Assembly: GCA_035288045.1 (NCBI GenBank)
Contig: DATEBA010000022.1
Span: 1-42,696 of the forward strand
Reading direction: 5' to 3'
DNA length: 42,696 bases
From: DATEBA01 sp035288045
GTDB lineage: Bacteria > Actinomycetota > UBA4738 > HRBIN12
The notes below the pieces were generated by a model. It was not told the DNA's origin, made no database searches, and worked only from the letters and a program-made list of their open reading frames with translations. Position 1 is the first letter of the stretch; each line of letters opens with the position of its first letter. Positions 31,156-39,298 of the stretch are shown here, piece by piece. The position numbers and the translations under genes are program-made.

Positions 31156-33766
31156 GGAGCTTCGCCCCCTCCGGGTCGTAGAACGGCGTCGGCGTCACCG
31201 TCGCGCGAACCTCTCCGGCCCGAAGCTCCGTGGGGAACACGCCGTCGATCGCGCGGATCCAACCGAGCCCGATCGCGCGCCCCAAGACGCGGGACGAGCC
31301 GTATGAGGTGACGCGCCCGACGATGCGGTTTCCCACGTGCAGGGGAACGCCCCGAAGCGATGCGTCGCGCTCGAACATGAGGCCGACGAGCTTGCGCTCA
31401 AGCGGGATCTCCCTCATACGCTCGAGCGCGACGCGCCCGATGAAATACGGCTTGTCCATCGCGACGGCCCAGTCGAGACCGAGCTTGCCGGGATGATCGT
31501 CGGGGAGCGTGTCCTGTGCGAGGTAGATGTGTCCCTTCTCCATCCTCAGCACCTCGAGCGCGTCGAGACCGTGCGGGCGGATGCCGAGATCCGCGCCGGC
31601 CCCCATGAGGGCGTCCCACAGCTCGACGCTCCGCGACCGCGGGTGGTGGAGCTCGAACCCCAGCTCGCCGACGAACCCAACCCGCAGCGCACGGCTCGGC
31701 ACGCCGGCGACGACGATCTCGCGGTGTGACATGTAGGGGAACGTGTCTCCGTCGAGCGCGTCGCCGCTCAGGCTTGACAGCAGCTGGCGTGAGCGAGGGC
31801 CGGCCACGAGGATCGCGCCGAGCATCGGCGTCTGGTTCACGAGATGAACGTGGAGGTCCCATCGGTCGGCCCAGTTGCGCAGCCAGGCCTCCATCGTATC
31901 GGCGCCGCCGGACGTCGAGGTCACGTAGTAGCGCCCGCCCTCGAGCGCGCAGACGAGACCGTCGTCCATCACGTACCCGGCCTCGTCCAGCGCGAGCATG
32001 TACCGGGACCGTCCCGGCGCCAGGTCCTCGATCCGGCATGGGAACACTTGATCGACGAGGCTCCGGGCGTCGCGGCCGGCGACCAGGAACTTGCCTAGCG
32101 TCGAGACGTCCATCAGGGAGACGCGCTCGCGGACGGCCACGTACTCGTCCTCGGCGTCTCCGTAGTTGAAGGGGCGCTTCCAGCTGCCCGACCAGTCGAG
32201 CTTCGCCCCGAGCGCGAGGTGCCGGTCGTGAAGCGCGGTCCGCTTCTCGATCACCTCGTCGACGCCGGCGGCGAGATCTTCCAGGCGAACCGGCCTTGCC
32301 GGTGGGCGTGCGGTCGTGAGCGTGCCGTCCGGCGTCGGTCCCGATCGTTCCGACACGAACCGCGCGAGGTGGCGCCCACACATGGCGCCCTGGCACGGTC
32401 CCATCGTGGCCGTCGTGTAGCGCTTGAGGATCTCCGAGGACCGCCACCCCTCGGCCCACGCTCTCTGGAGGTCGCCGACCGAGACGTCCTCGCAGAGGCA
32501 GACGTAGCCGGATGAGCCGATCGGTGCGGGTTCCACATCTCGACCGTTAGGCGTTCCGCCCCGCCCCGCGCGACGGCCGCTCTCGATGGCCTCCTCGAGC
32601 GTGCATCCGGGTGCGATCACGTCGCCCGCTCCCACGACCGGCAGGTCGTGCGCCATCCGAAGGAGTCCGTCCCGTGGTGAGAGCCCCATCGACAGCACCA
32701 GCGCGTCGCATGGGATCCGCTCGCCCGAATCGAGCGCGACTGCCGTCAGGCACTTCCTCCCCCCGGCCGCGACCACCACCGCGCCGCGGTGGACGCGAGT
32801 ACCCTCCGGAACCGCGACGCCACCGTCGCTCGCTACGACCGCGACGACGTCAACGCCCGCGTACCGGAGCGTCCGCAGGTGCTCGATCGCCTCTGCGGTC
32901 TCTGCGACGACGACGGCTCTGTTGCCCGGCTTCACCCCGTGGACCCCGGCCAGGCGCGCGGCGCCCCTGCCGAGGAACACCCGCGGGAGGTCGTTCCCGC
33001 GGAAGACGGCGTGGCGCTCGGCGGCTCCTGTGGCCACGACAATGCGGCCGGGATGGACCTGCACGAGAGCACCGTCCCCGACCAGTGGCACGAGCGGGCC
33101 CTCGTAGACGCCGACGGCGGCGTGCCGTTCCAGGATCGTGACCGTCCCCGGCATCCCTTCTTGCAGGGAGCGGATCGCGTCGAGGGTTGGTCCCGGCGCG
33201 ACCTTGTCCCCGATCACGCCCTCGTCGCAGAGGGCGACGGTCTCCCCGCGTTCGGCGGCGGCGATCGCGGCCGAGAGGCCCGCGACGCCGCCGCCTACCA
33301 CCAGCACGTCGGTATGCAGATGGCGAGCCGTCCCCAGCTCCGGCGCTCGGTCGACCGGCAGCTTCCCCAGCCCGGTCGCCCACCGGATCACGCGCTCGGC
33401 CATCTGCCAGGCGAGCCGAGGCCGGACGAACGCCTTGTGGTAGAAGCCCACCGGCAGCAGCCAGTGCACCCGATCGGTGACGGAGAGGAGGTCGCGTTCG
33501 GTCGAAGGACGCCCGCCCTCCCGTTCCACCTTCATGCCGTCGGTCGCCGGCGCGCAGCAGGAGCGGACACCCGGCTCTTCGTCGACCGTCACCAGGCAGT
33601 TCGGGCAGTCCCCGGTCAGGCAGTAGAGCCCGCGCCGGCGGTGGTGCTTGACCGAGCGCGTGAACGTGCGGACCCCGGCCCTGTACAGCGCCGACGCGAC
33701 GGTGTCGCCGTCCTCGAAGGGGACCCGGCGCCCCTCGAAGTCGATCGAGCCTACCGATCTACCCAT
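31148..33766 (-). CDS. soxA: Sarcosine oxidase alpha subunit family protein with intact Fe-S sites
   Basis: This 872-aa protein has four regions in order: an N-terminal ferredoxin-like domain (1-85) with C49-x4-C54-x2-C57-x12-C70; an FAD/NAD domain (about 150-400, VLVVGGGVAGLSAAIAA); a BFD-like [2Fe-2S] segment with C423, C425, C458 and C463; and a GcvT-type folate domain (about 510-872, with SLMDVSTLGKF and RMEKGHIYLAQDT). The folate domain would capture formaldehyde as 5,10-methylene-tetrahydrofolate. Classical heterotetrameric sarcosine oxidases usually lack these Cys sets, so this enzyme may pass electrons through Fe-S clusters rather than directly to O2. It overlaps soxD and soxG by eight bases each. 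Confidence 0.9.
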   Translation of the reverse strand: MGRSVGSIDFEGRRVPFEDGDTVASALYRAGVRTFTRSVKHHRRRGLYCLTGDCPNCLVTVDEEPGVRSCCAPATDGMKVEREGGRPSTERDLLSVTDRVHWLLPVGFYHKAFVRPRLAWQMAERVIRWATGLGKLPVDRAPELGTARHLHTDVLVVGGGVAGLSAAIAAAERGETVALCDEGVIGDKVAPGPTLDAIRSLQEGMPGTVTILERHAAVGVYEGPLVPLVGDGALVQVHPGRIVVATGAAERHAVFRGNDLPRVFLGRGAARLAGVHGVKPGNRAVVVAETAEAIEHLRTLRYAGVDVVAVVASDGGVAVPEGTRVHRGAVVVAAGGRKCLTAVALDSGERIPCDALVLSMGLSPRDGLLRMAHDLPVVGAGDVIAPGCTLEEAIESGRRAGRGGTPNGRDVEPAPIGSSGYVCLCEDVSVGDLQRAWAEGWRSSEILKRYTTATMGPCQGAMCGRHLARFVSERSGPTPDGTLTTARPPARPVRLEDLAAGVDEVIEKRTALHDRHLALGAKLDWSGSWKRPFNYGDAEDEYVAVRERVSLMDVSTLGKFLVAGRDARSLVDQVFPCRIEDLAPGRSRYMLALDEAGYVMDDGLVCALEGGRYYVTSTSGGADTMEAWLRNWADRWDLHVHLVNQTPMLGAILVAGPRSRQLLSSLSGDALDGDTFPYMSHREIVVAGVPSRALRVGFVGELGFELHHPRSRSVELWDALMGAGADLGIRPHGLDALEVLRMEKGHIYLAQDTLPDDHPGKLGLDWAVAMDKPYFIGRVALERMREIPLERKLVGLMFERDASLRGVPLHVGNRIVGRVTSYGSSRVLGRAIGLGWIRAIDGVFPTELRAGEVRATVTPTPFYDPEGAKLRA

Positions 33767-33989
33767 CGACCCGGTTCGTCACGGTGTCTCGGGAAACCGT
33801 CAGCCACCGTCGACACCCGAACGCGTGGAACCACCTCTCGGCTTGCGGTCCGGGCGCGTTGGCGGGCAGGTATACGCGGCGGAAGTCCTGCTCTGGGTCC
33901 GCCGCCTCGATCTGGCGCAGCTCTCCTCCGAACGTGAACTCCGTGTACGGACGCGGCCCGCAGTGCGGACAGGGGATCTTCAAGCCCAC
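33759..33989 (-). CDS. soxD: Sarcosine oxidase delta subunit (zinc-binding)
   Basis: This 76-aa protein has Cys7-Pro-His-Cys10, then RPYTEFTFGGE (13-23), ARG-type loop residues, and WFHAFGCRRW with His55 and Cys59. The Cys2-His-Cys set matches the zinc site of the sarcosine oxidase delta subunit. GAAAGGGG stands seven bases before GTG 33989. It is the first gene of the operon. The roughly 110 bp upstream (33990-34101) hold no gene and only weak promoter candidates. Confidence 0.9.
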   Translation of the reverse strand: MGLKIPCPHCGPRPYTEFTFGGELRQIEAADPEQDFRRVYLPANAPGPQAERWFHAFGCRRWLTVSRDTVTNRVDG

Positions 33990-34101
33990 GGCCCACCCCT
34001 TTCAGGACGTTCGGAAACGCCCCGCCCAGCCGGCGGATCGCGCCACGATACCCTCGCGCCCGGACCGCCGGCACGGGCCGAAGTGACCGCGGGTCGCGCT
34101 T

Positions 34102-34360
34102 CTAGTTCAGCACGAAGTAGCCGACCTTCGTGTCCTTGCCCACCGCAGTGTTCAGCAGGATCTTGAAGCAGCCCGCGCACGGCTGGTTGAGGACGAGGCC
34201 CTGACCCACACGCCGGCGCGGTTCTGCTGCAAGAGCGCCAGAACCAACGTCTGCTCTCCGATCGTCTCGCTCGTAACCGTGGCCGAAGAGGCGCCATCGG
34301 GGATCGTGACCTCGCCGGAAGAGGAGAAGAACGACCTGCCGTTCACCTGGAGCGGGGATC
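34102..34360 (-). pseudogene. Disrupted C-terminal fragment of a cell-surface/phage-like repeat protein
   Basis: One minus-strand frame reads VNGRSFFSSSGEVTIPDG then ASSATVTSETIGEQTLVLAL then LQQNRAGVWV. A second frame then continues VLNQPCAGCFKILLNTAVGK and DTKVGYFVLN before TAG at 34102. Joined, it resembles the beta-rich C-terminal domain that follows repeat or beta-helix regions in hypothetical surface proteins (strand VTIPDG, ...VLA.LQQ.RAGVWV..., KVGYFVLN). A frameshift lies near 34185-34205, and the N-terminal part is missing where the IS256 remnant begins, so insertion probably destroyed it. The family is not named. Confidence 0.65.
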
Positions 34361-35014
34361 AAGCACCCACTGGGCCTGTGGGAGGGGACCACGGAGAACG
34401 AGGCGGCCTGTCGGGCGCTTCTTGGAAACCTCATCGACCGAGGGCTCGACACCTCTCGTGCCGTGCTGTTCGTGATCGACGGCGGCAAAGAGATCCGCTC
34501 GGCGATCAAGGAGGTCTACGGCGAGGGAGCCCTCGTACAGCGCTGCCGCAAGCACAAGGAGCGCAACGTCAGCGAGCACCTGCCCAAGGCCGAGCGCACC
34601 TTCGTCGCCCGCAAGCTTCGGGCGGCGTGGTCCAGGACCGATGCCGGCGAGGCCGAGCGGGAGCTGCGTCAGCTCGCCCGGCATCTGGACGCCAAGCACC
34701 CCGGCGCGGCGGGGTCGATCCTCGAGGGCCTGGAGGAGACGCTGACCGTGACCAGGCTCGGGCTCACCCCATCGCTGCTGCGCACGTTCAAGTCGACCAA
34801 CCCCATCGAGTCGATGATCTCGATCGCGCGCGACACCCACCGAAACGTCAAGCGGTGGCGCGACGGGCGGATGGCGCTCCGTTGGATTGCCGCCGGGATG
34901 CTGGAGGCCGAGCGCCAGTTCCGCAGGGTCAACGGCTACCGGGACCTGCACATCCTCAAGCGAGCGCTCGAACGTCACAGGGAGGTGGTAGAAGGAGTGA
35001 CGCAGGTTGCGTAG
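34355..35014 (+). mobile_element. IS256 (Mutator) family transposase, N-terminally truncated
   Basis: The frame gives about 219 residues of the C-terminal half of an IS256-type transposase. It starts IKHPLGLWEGTTENEAACRALL and contains the second catalytic Asp region (LFVIDGGKEIRSAI), VQRCRKHKERNVSEHLP, and the catalytic-Glu region STNPIESMISIARDTHRNVKRWRDG. A full protein is about 400 residues, so the N-terminal half with the first catalytic Asp is missing. The first ATG/GTG-type starts (34463) fall inside, so it cannot be active. The right side runs into the IS110 fragment. Confidence 0.9.
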
Positions 35015-35020
35015 GGAACG

Positions 35021-35209
35021 TCAGGTGGACGGCCCGAAGTTCCACGGCGATCGGGACATGCTCCCGAACCGCTCTGCCCAGCGCACAAGCTCCAGGTGGG
35101 CCTCGGTCGTGGTCGCCAGGGTCGTCTTGGAGCCGAGCTCGCGTCCGGCCTGGTCGATCCCCACCACCGTGTGGGTGCGCTTGTGCGCGTCTATCCCAAG
35201 TATCACCAT
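35021..35209 (-). mobile_element. IS110 family transposase, N-terminal fragment
   Basis: ATG 35209 begins MVILGIDAHKRTHTVVGIDQ, the typical DEDD/RuvC-like start of IS110 transposases (first catalytic Asp at residue 7). It continues with GRELGSKTTLATTTEAHLELVRWAERFG and then switches to an unrelated 13-residue tail and stop. About 300 residues of transposase are missing. The junction with the IS256 right end is at about 35050-35060, so IS256 appears to have inserted into, or recombined with, an IS110 copy. Confidence 0.88.
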
Positions 35210-35408
35210 CCCCTCGTACCTTTCTCCTCGAAGGGACAACGGGACCGGTCGGTGGGCACACCTCAGTGGGGGCGGTGCCACGCTCCTATCAAGCCACGCC
35301 GGCCGGTCCCCTACGTCCGAGGGGCGGCAAGAGGCATGGTGCCCACGAAGGGCAGGCAGCCTAAGAGCCAACCCCTCGGACGCCGACCAGCATGACACTG
35401 ACCCCAGC
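35210..35408. other. Left-flank sequence of the IS110 fragment, no gene
   Basis: These 199 bases lie upstream of the IS110 start codon and end at the stop of the AAA ATPase gene. A GAAAGG ribosome site precedes the transposase ATG. The rest is probably the non-coding IS110 left end, which in this family can be structured; no coding region is visible. Confidence 0.4.
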
Positions 35409-36590
35409 CTACCGCCCCCGTCGCGGAGAGCTCGGGCCGGTGATCACCGCCGCGGCCCCGGCGGTCGCGAGTTCCGAAAGCGGCACCACGGTCACGCGCC
35501 GCTCGAGGTCGTAACGCTGACCCCCCGGATACAGCACGGTGAGATGCTCGAGCCGCAGGTCATCCAGTGCGTGACGCATCGAGAGGGTGAGCCGCGGCGC
35601 GTCCTGGAACTTGACCTCGACCCCGTAGCGCCGCCCTCGGACGAACAGGAGGAGATCCAGCTCCGCGCCCGTGTGCGTCGCCCAGAAATGGACCGCTTCG
35701 GGATGAACCGCCCGAAGGCTTTCTTCGATGGCGTAACCCTCCCATGAGGCGCCCACCTTCGGATGGGACAGGAGCTCGCGTTCCGACGCGAGACCCAGCA
35801 GCGCGTGCAGCAGGCCGCTGTCGCGAACGTACACCTTGGGAGCCTTGACCTGTCGCTTCTTGAGGTTCTCGTGCCAAGGCTGGAGCTGCCGGGCGAGGAA
35901 CAGCCCGGTCATGAGGTCCAAGTACCGGCGGGCGGTCGGTTCCGAGACGCCGAGGGAGCGGGCGGCTTCGGCCGCGTTCCAGACACCGCCGTGATAGTGG
36001 GCCAGCATCGTCCAGAACCGCAGGAGCGTGACGGCCGGAATCGTGACGCCCAGTTGCGGCAGGTCGCGCTCGAGATAGGTCTGGATGAATTGGCGGCGCC
36101 AGACGAGACTCGCCTCGTCGGAGTGCGCGAGATAGGCAGGCGGGAATCCCCCTCGCCGCCAGTGCCGCATCAGCGCCTCGGCGCCGAGCTCTTCGACCCC
36201 AAGTCCGGTCAGCGTGACCGTCTCCAGCCGGCCCGCGAGCGTCTCCGAGGACTGGCGCAGGAGTTCGGGTGTGGCACTGCCGAGGATCAGGAAACGGGCC
36301 GGCAGCGGCCGCCGGTCGGCGAGCACCCGTAGGACCCGGAAGAGGTCCGGCCGGCGCTGGATCTCGTCGATCACGACCACGCCCTTGAGCGACGCGAGTG
36401 CCGTCATCGGTTCGGAAAGGCGGGCGAGGCTCGTGGGGTCTTCGAGGTCGAAATACCCCGGCGAGTCCGACGGCACGATCTGCCGCGCGAGTGTGGTCTT
36501 GCCCGCCTGCCTCGGGCCGATGAGGGCCACGACCCGGCTCCGTTTGAGGGCAGCTCGGATGGCGACCAGCCAGCGACGGCGCTCGATCAT
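35409..36590 (-). CDS. AAA+ ATPase with DUF4143 domain
   Basis: This 393-aa protein has Walker A GPRQAGKTT (25-33), Walker B VVVIDEIQRRPDLF (71-84) and sensor segment FLILGSATPELLRQS, making an AAA_14 ATPase. The C-terminal DUF4143 part includes a winged-helix-like segment (WNAAEAARSLGVSEPTARRYLDLM) and a restriction-fold-like end (FWATHTGAELDLLLFVRGRRYGVEVKFQ) with the Glu-Leu-Asp...Glu-x-Lys pattern. These proteins are common, mobile and of uncertain role, and have been suspected in defence or toxin-antitoxin-like functions. It sits alone among IS remnants. ATG 36590 has a -10-like TAGGGT six bases upstream. Confidence 0.9.
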   Translation of the reverse strand: MIERRRWLVAIRAALKRSRVVALIGPRQAGKTTLARQIVPSDSPGYFDLEDPTSLARLSEPMTALASLKGVVVIDEIQRRPDLFRVLRVLADRRPLPARFLILGSATPELLRQSSETLAGRLETVTLTGLGVEELGAEALMRHWRRGGFPPAYLAHSDEASLVWRRQFIQTYLERDLPQLGVTIPAVTLLRFWTMLAHYHGGVWNAAEAARSLGVSEPTARRYLDLMTGLFLARQLQPWHENLKKRQVKAPKVYVRDSGLLHALLGLASERELLSHPKVGASWEGYAIEESLRAVHPEAVHFWATHTGAELDLLLFVRGRRYGVEVKFQDAPRLTLSMRHALDDLRLEHLTVLYPGGQRYDLERRVTVVPLSELATAGAAAVITGPSSPRRGR

Positions 36591-36596
36591 GTGGCA

Positions 36597-36631
36597 ACCC
36601 TACTATGACAATCGAACAGCAGTAGTTCGAT
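36597..36631 (-). promoter_or_regulatory. Promoter and palindromic operator of the AAA/DUF4143 gene
   Basis: TAGGGT (minus strand, 36597-36602) lies six bases before the ATG. ATCGAAC (36611-36617) and GTTCGAT (36625-36631) form a perfect seven-base inverted repeat with a seven-base spacer, covering where a -35 would be. This suggests a dimeric repressor, possibly autoregulation. Confidence 0.45.
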
Positions 36632-36654
36632 GTTGATGGTAGTTGGGGCAGCTC

Positions 36655-36700
36655 CTGGTCAGCGGGTGTGGGTGGACGCTCGCGAGTGGGGTCGGGCCGC
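36655..36700 (+). repeat. Interspersed repeat, copy R1 (partial)
   Basis: GGTCAG, then a variable base, then GGGTGTGGGTG and GACGCTCG, followed by a CTGGGG-like end (GTGGGG), match the right part of the longer copies at 37227 and 39455. It is followed by two inverted repeats, TGGGT-N6-ACCCA (36722-36737) and CCCTGGCC...GGCCAGGG (36742-36749/36775-36782), and by a 19-base segment (36798-36816) matching the tRNA-Sec 3' flank. Confidence 0.55.
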
Positions 36701-36951
36701 GTGAGCCTCGACAAGACCGGGTGGGTTTATTCACCCATAGACCCTGGCCTGCGGCCGCACCCACTTGGGTCAACGGCCAGGGAGGAATCGTGGAGACCCT
36801 CCCCGATTCTCCACGCCGCCTGCCGGAGGCCGGCCGGAGCTCTCGCTCCTCGCGAGGATGGATTCCCGCTTCCGCCCGTAAACGGAACCCGCCATGCTGC
36901 GCGTACATGGTACCGATGGACGAGGTCGCGACGGTGTCTCGAAGGCGTGAC

Positions 36952-37065
36952 ACGGAACCAGCGCGTCCCGACCGCCGGTGACACACCGGCCTTGACCCCG
37001 GCATCCTCGCTCGACGCGCCTCGAGCGATCGCCTCCCAGAACGCCTGTCGATGCTCCCGCCGCGC
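36952..37065 (-). pseudogene. IS30 family transposase, helix-turn-helix fragment
   Basis: The minus-strand frame reads VARREHRQAFWEAIARGASS then EDAGVKAGVSPAVGTRWFR, the N-terminal helix-turn-helix of actinobacterial IS30 transposases (usual text: REHR..FW..IA.G.SSEDAA..AGVS..VGTRWFR). Downstream the frame loses similarity and shifts, and the catalytic DDE part is absent. It is a short relic between repeat copies R1 and R2. Confidence 0.75.
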
Positions 37066-37226
37066 GACCGGCGGCCCGGCCTGGCGATCGCATCGGTGGC
37101 CTCCCCGTCGCCGCCGCTGCCCAACCCGGTGGTCGTCCCATTCACCCACCTCCAGCTCGAGGTGTTGCGACGACCACTTGATTCCGCCCTGCTCCCTTCG
37201 ATCTCGCGTTTCCGCAGGTCAGACAT

Positions 37227-37302
37227 AGCGGAGGCGAAGGGAACACTGTAAGAACCCGAACGCCGCAGGTCAGAGCGTGTGGGTGAGCGCTCGTGGCTGG
37301 GG
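37227..37302 (+). repeat. Interspersed repeat, copy R2
   Basis: The copy begins AGCGGAGGCGAAGGGAACAC, then TGTAAGAAC, a short variable stretch, and CAGGTCAGAGCGTGTGGGTG, then AGCGCTCG and CTGGGG. It aligns over about 76 bases with R3 (39455-39530) with scattered substitutions. Confidence 0.6.
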
Positions 37303-37617
37303 TCGGGTGGCGTAAGGGCCGCAAGCCGCGTGCTGCCGCCCGTCTCTTCACCGCCGTCCTCTGGAGGGGGACGAGATCGGGGAGCCTTGCTCTTCACTCC
37401 ACAGTTCCTCCACCCTCGAAGCCCGGTGGGCCTCCCCCTTGGCGCTCACATCGAGCGACGGCCGTGGCGCGCCACGTGCGACCGACTCCACCACAAGGGT
37501 TGAGCGCACGCCTCGCTCGAAGCGTGATAGGGACTTGAGCCCGATCGACGCCGCTGCTCGGCGGCTTGGTGCCGACCGGTCGGTTCGGCCGCCGACCGCG
37601 GGAGCGGGCCGCGCGGG
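37303..37617. other. Non-coding stretch of probable mobile origin
   Basis: This 315-base stretch runs from repeat R2 to the stop of the propeller gene. All frames are low-complexity Arg/Pro/Gly readings without recognisable domains. It includes GC-rich self-complementary patches such as GCGCGCC. I see no gene, tRNA or promoter that I can support. Confidence 0.4.
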
Positions 37618-38781
37618 TCAGCGCGACAGCCACTCCCCATCGCCCGTCCCCGCGACGACGAGGCGGGCGTCGGAGCCGTCGACCCCGACGCTCCACAGCG
37701 AGACCGGGCCCGCTCCGCCGTGCTCGGTGCTGTCGAACAGGACGCGGTCGCCCTCCGGTGAGAACCCGATGACGCCGATTACCGTTCGCCGCTCGCTTTC
37801 GAACAGCAGGGTCGCCGACCCGGTCGCCGGATCCACGACGCTCAGTTGGGTCGCGACCCCTGGGCCGCCGGGGGCGTCCGCGGTGACCGCGATCAGCTCG
37901 CCGGTCGGAGACCACGCCATCTCCGCGGGTCCGAACAACACCTCACGGGGTTCGGACCCGTCGGGTCGCGCGACCATCAGCGCGATGCGCGTGAGCCAGC
38001 GCGTGACGTACGCGACCTGGGATCCGTCAGGCGAGTAGGCCACCTCGAACCACGGGAACGGGAGCTCCCGTGGGGTACCGCCGTCGAGCGGCACCTCGAG
38101 TTCGTTCACGATCAGCGAGGCGCCGTCCGGCGTCCAGACCGGGTCGCGCTCAGCGCCCGGCTCCCAGCCGGGCGGCATCGCGATCTGTGTCTCGCGAGTG
38201 CCATCAATCCCGTAGATCCCGATCACGTACGGGCCCGTGACGGGCTCGGCCCAGAAGTACTCGTCCCACACCGCAACGCGAGTGGAATCGGGCGACCACG
38301 CGATCCTACCCCGCCCCTGCGCCGGGAACGTCGCAACGACGCCGCCCTGCGGGTCGGTGATCACGACGCCCGCCGAACAACGAAGCGCGAGGTACCGCCC
38401 GTCCGGCGACCACGACGAGAGCCCGTACCCGTCGCCGCCCGGGCAATCGTCGCCGAGGTCGCTGCCATCGGCGATCATGACCGCGTTCGTCCCGTCCGGG
38501 TCGGCGACGTAGATGTCGCCGTCGAGTTGGTACGCGAGGGAGCCCGACGCCGCCGGGGCCGGCCGGTGCTCGACGGGCTGATCCGCCGGGATGCCTTCCA
38601 ACCTCAGCGACTTGATGAAGACGATCCCCATCGCGAGCGCCACGATGATGCCGACGGCGCCCGCACGGATCCGCGCGTTGCGTTGCTTGCGCTCGCGTCG
38701 GCCGAGCAGCCGCTCGAAGTCGCCCTGCTCGAGGTCGATGGTGCGGCTCTCTCGTTCGAGGACCTCCGAGATCCTAGGCAT
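37618..38781 (-). CDS. Membrane-anchored PD40/TolB-like beta-propeller (putative sigma regulator)
   Basis: This 387-aa protein has a cytoplasmic N-terminus (1-38) ending in FERLLGRRERKQRNARI, one membrane helix (about 40-58) and an extracytoplasmic beta-propeller with PD40-type repeats: DGDIYVADPDGTN, SSWSPDGRYLA, IAWSPDSTRVAVW, PVWTPDGASLI, VAYSPDGSQVAYV, MAWSPTGELIAV and GFSPEGDRVLF. It is coupled by an eight-base overlap to the ECF sigma factor just upstream. The short N-terminal domain, shared with the protein at 40243, probably acts as the anti-sigma part and the propeller as the sensor. That role is inferred from gene order. Confidence 0.85.
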   Translation of the reverse strand: MPRISEVLERESRTIDLEQGDFERLLGRRERKQRNARIRAGAVGIIVALAMGIVFIKSLRLEGIPADQPVEHRPAPAASGSLAYQLDGDIYVADPDGTNAVMIADGSDLGDDCPGGDGYGLSSWSPDGRYLALRCSAGVVITDPQGGVVATFPAQGRGRIAWSPDSTRVAVWDEYFWAEPVTGPYVIGIYGIDGTRETQIAMPPGWEPGAERDPVWTPDGASLIVNELEVPLDGGTPRELPFPWFEVAYSPDGSQVAYVTRWLTRIALMVARPDGSEPREVLFGPAEMAWSPTGELIAVTADAPGGPGVATQLSVVDPATGSATLLFESERRTVIGVIGFSPEGDRVLFDSTEHGGAGPVSLWSVGVDGSDARLVVAGTGDGEWLSR

Positions 38782-39298
38782 CGTCCACCTCCATCACCGT
38801 GCGGAACGCGTCGCGCCCGTGGCGCGTCAGCGAGCGGATCGTCGAGTCCGTGACCCCGAGCGCATCTCCCGCCTCCTTCGACGTGAACCCGAGCATCTCG
38901 GTCAGCACGAGCGCCGCTCGTTGCCGCGGCGGGAGCATCGCGAGGACGTGGCGGACGACCTGCCGGTCCTCGGCGTCGGAGAAGTCGTCGTTCGACGGCG
39001 CGAGCCCGACGGTCCGGCGGACCGCGAGCATGGCCCGCCGGTACCGCTTGCGGAACAGGTTCATCGCGGTTCGGTAGAGGTACGCGAGGGGGTCGTCCAT
39101 CCCGCCGACGCGGTCCCACCGCTCCCACACCTTCAGGAACGCGTCCTGCATCAGCTCCTCCGCCTCGGCACGGTTCCCGGTCACGAGCCACAGCCGCCGG
39201 AACAGGATCCGAGCCTCGGCCTCGTAGAAGGCTTCGAAGCTGCGGGACGCCTCGAGTTCGTCGAGGGCCGCGTCCGGAACGATGATCCGTTCGGTCAT
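38774..39298 (-). CDS. ECF-type RNA polymerase sigma factor
   Basis: This 174-aa protein has region 2 with EAFYEAEARILFRRLWLVTG and AEAEELMQDAFLKVWERWDRV (about 45-67), the DPLAYLYRTAMNLFRKRYRR -10-recognition part, and region 4 with VLAMLPPRQRAALVLTEMLG and FTSKEAGDALGVTDSTIRSLTRHGR (helix-turn-helix). Region 3 is absent, as in extracytoplasmic-function sigma factors (SigE/RpoE type). It overlaps the propeller gene, its likely regulator. It is paralogous to the factor at 39714. Confidence 0.93.
   Translation of the reverse strand: MTERIIVPDAALDELEASRSFEAFYEAEARILFRRLWLVTGNRAEAEELMQDAFLKVWERWDRVGGMDDPLAYLYRTAMNLFRKRYRRAMLAVRRTVGLAPSNDDFSDAEDRQVVRHVLAMLPPRQRAALVLTEMLGFTSKEAGDALGVTDSTIRSLTRHGRDAFRTVMEVDDA

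Noticed and set aside
36603..37397. 264-codon minus-strand open frame
   Set aside because: It runs through repeats R1 and R2 and the IS30 relic, with low-complexity Arg/Ser content. Only the short IS30 segment in a different frame is recognisable.
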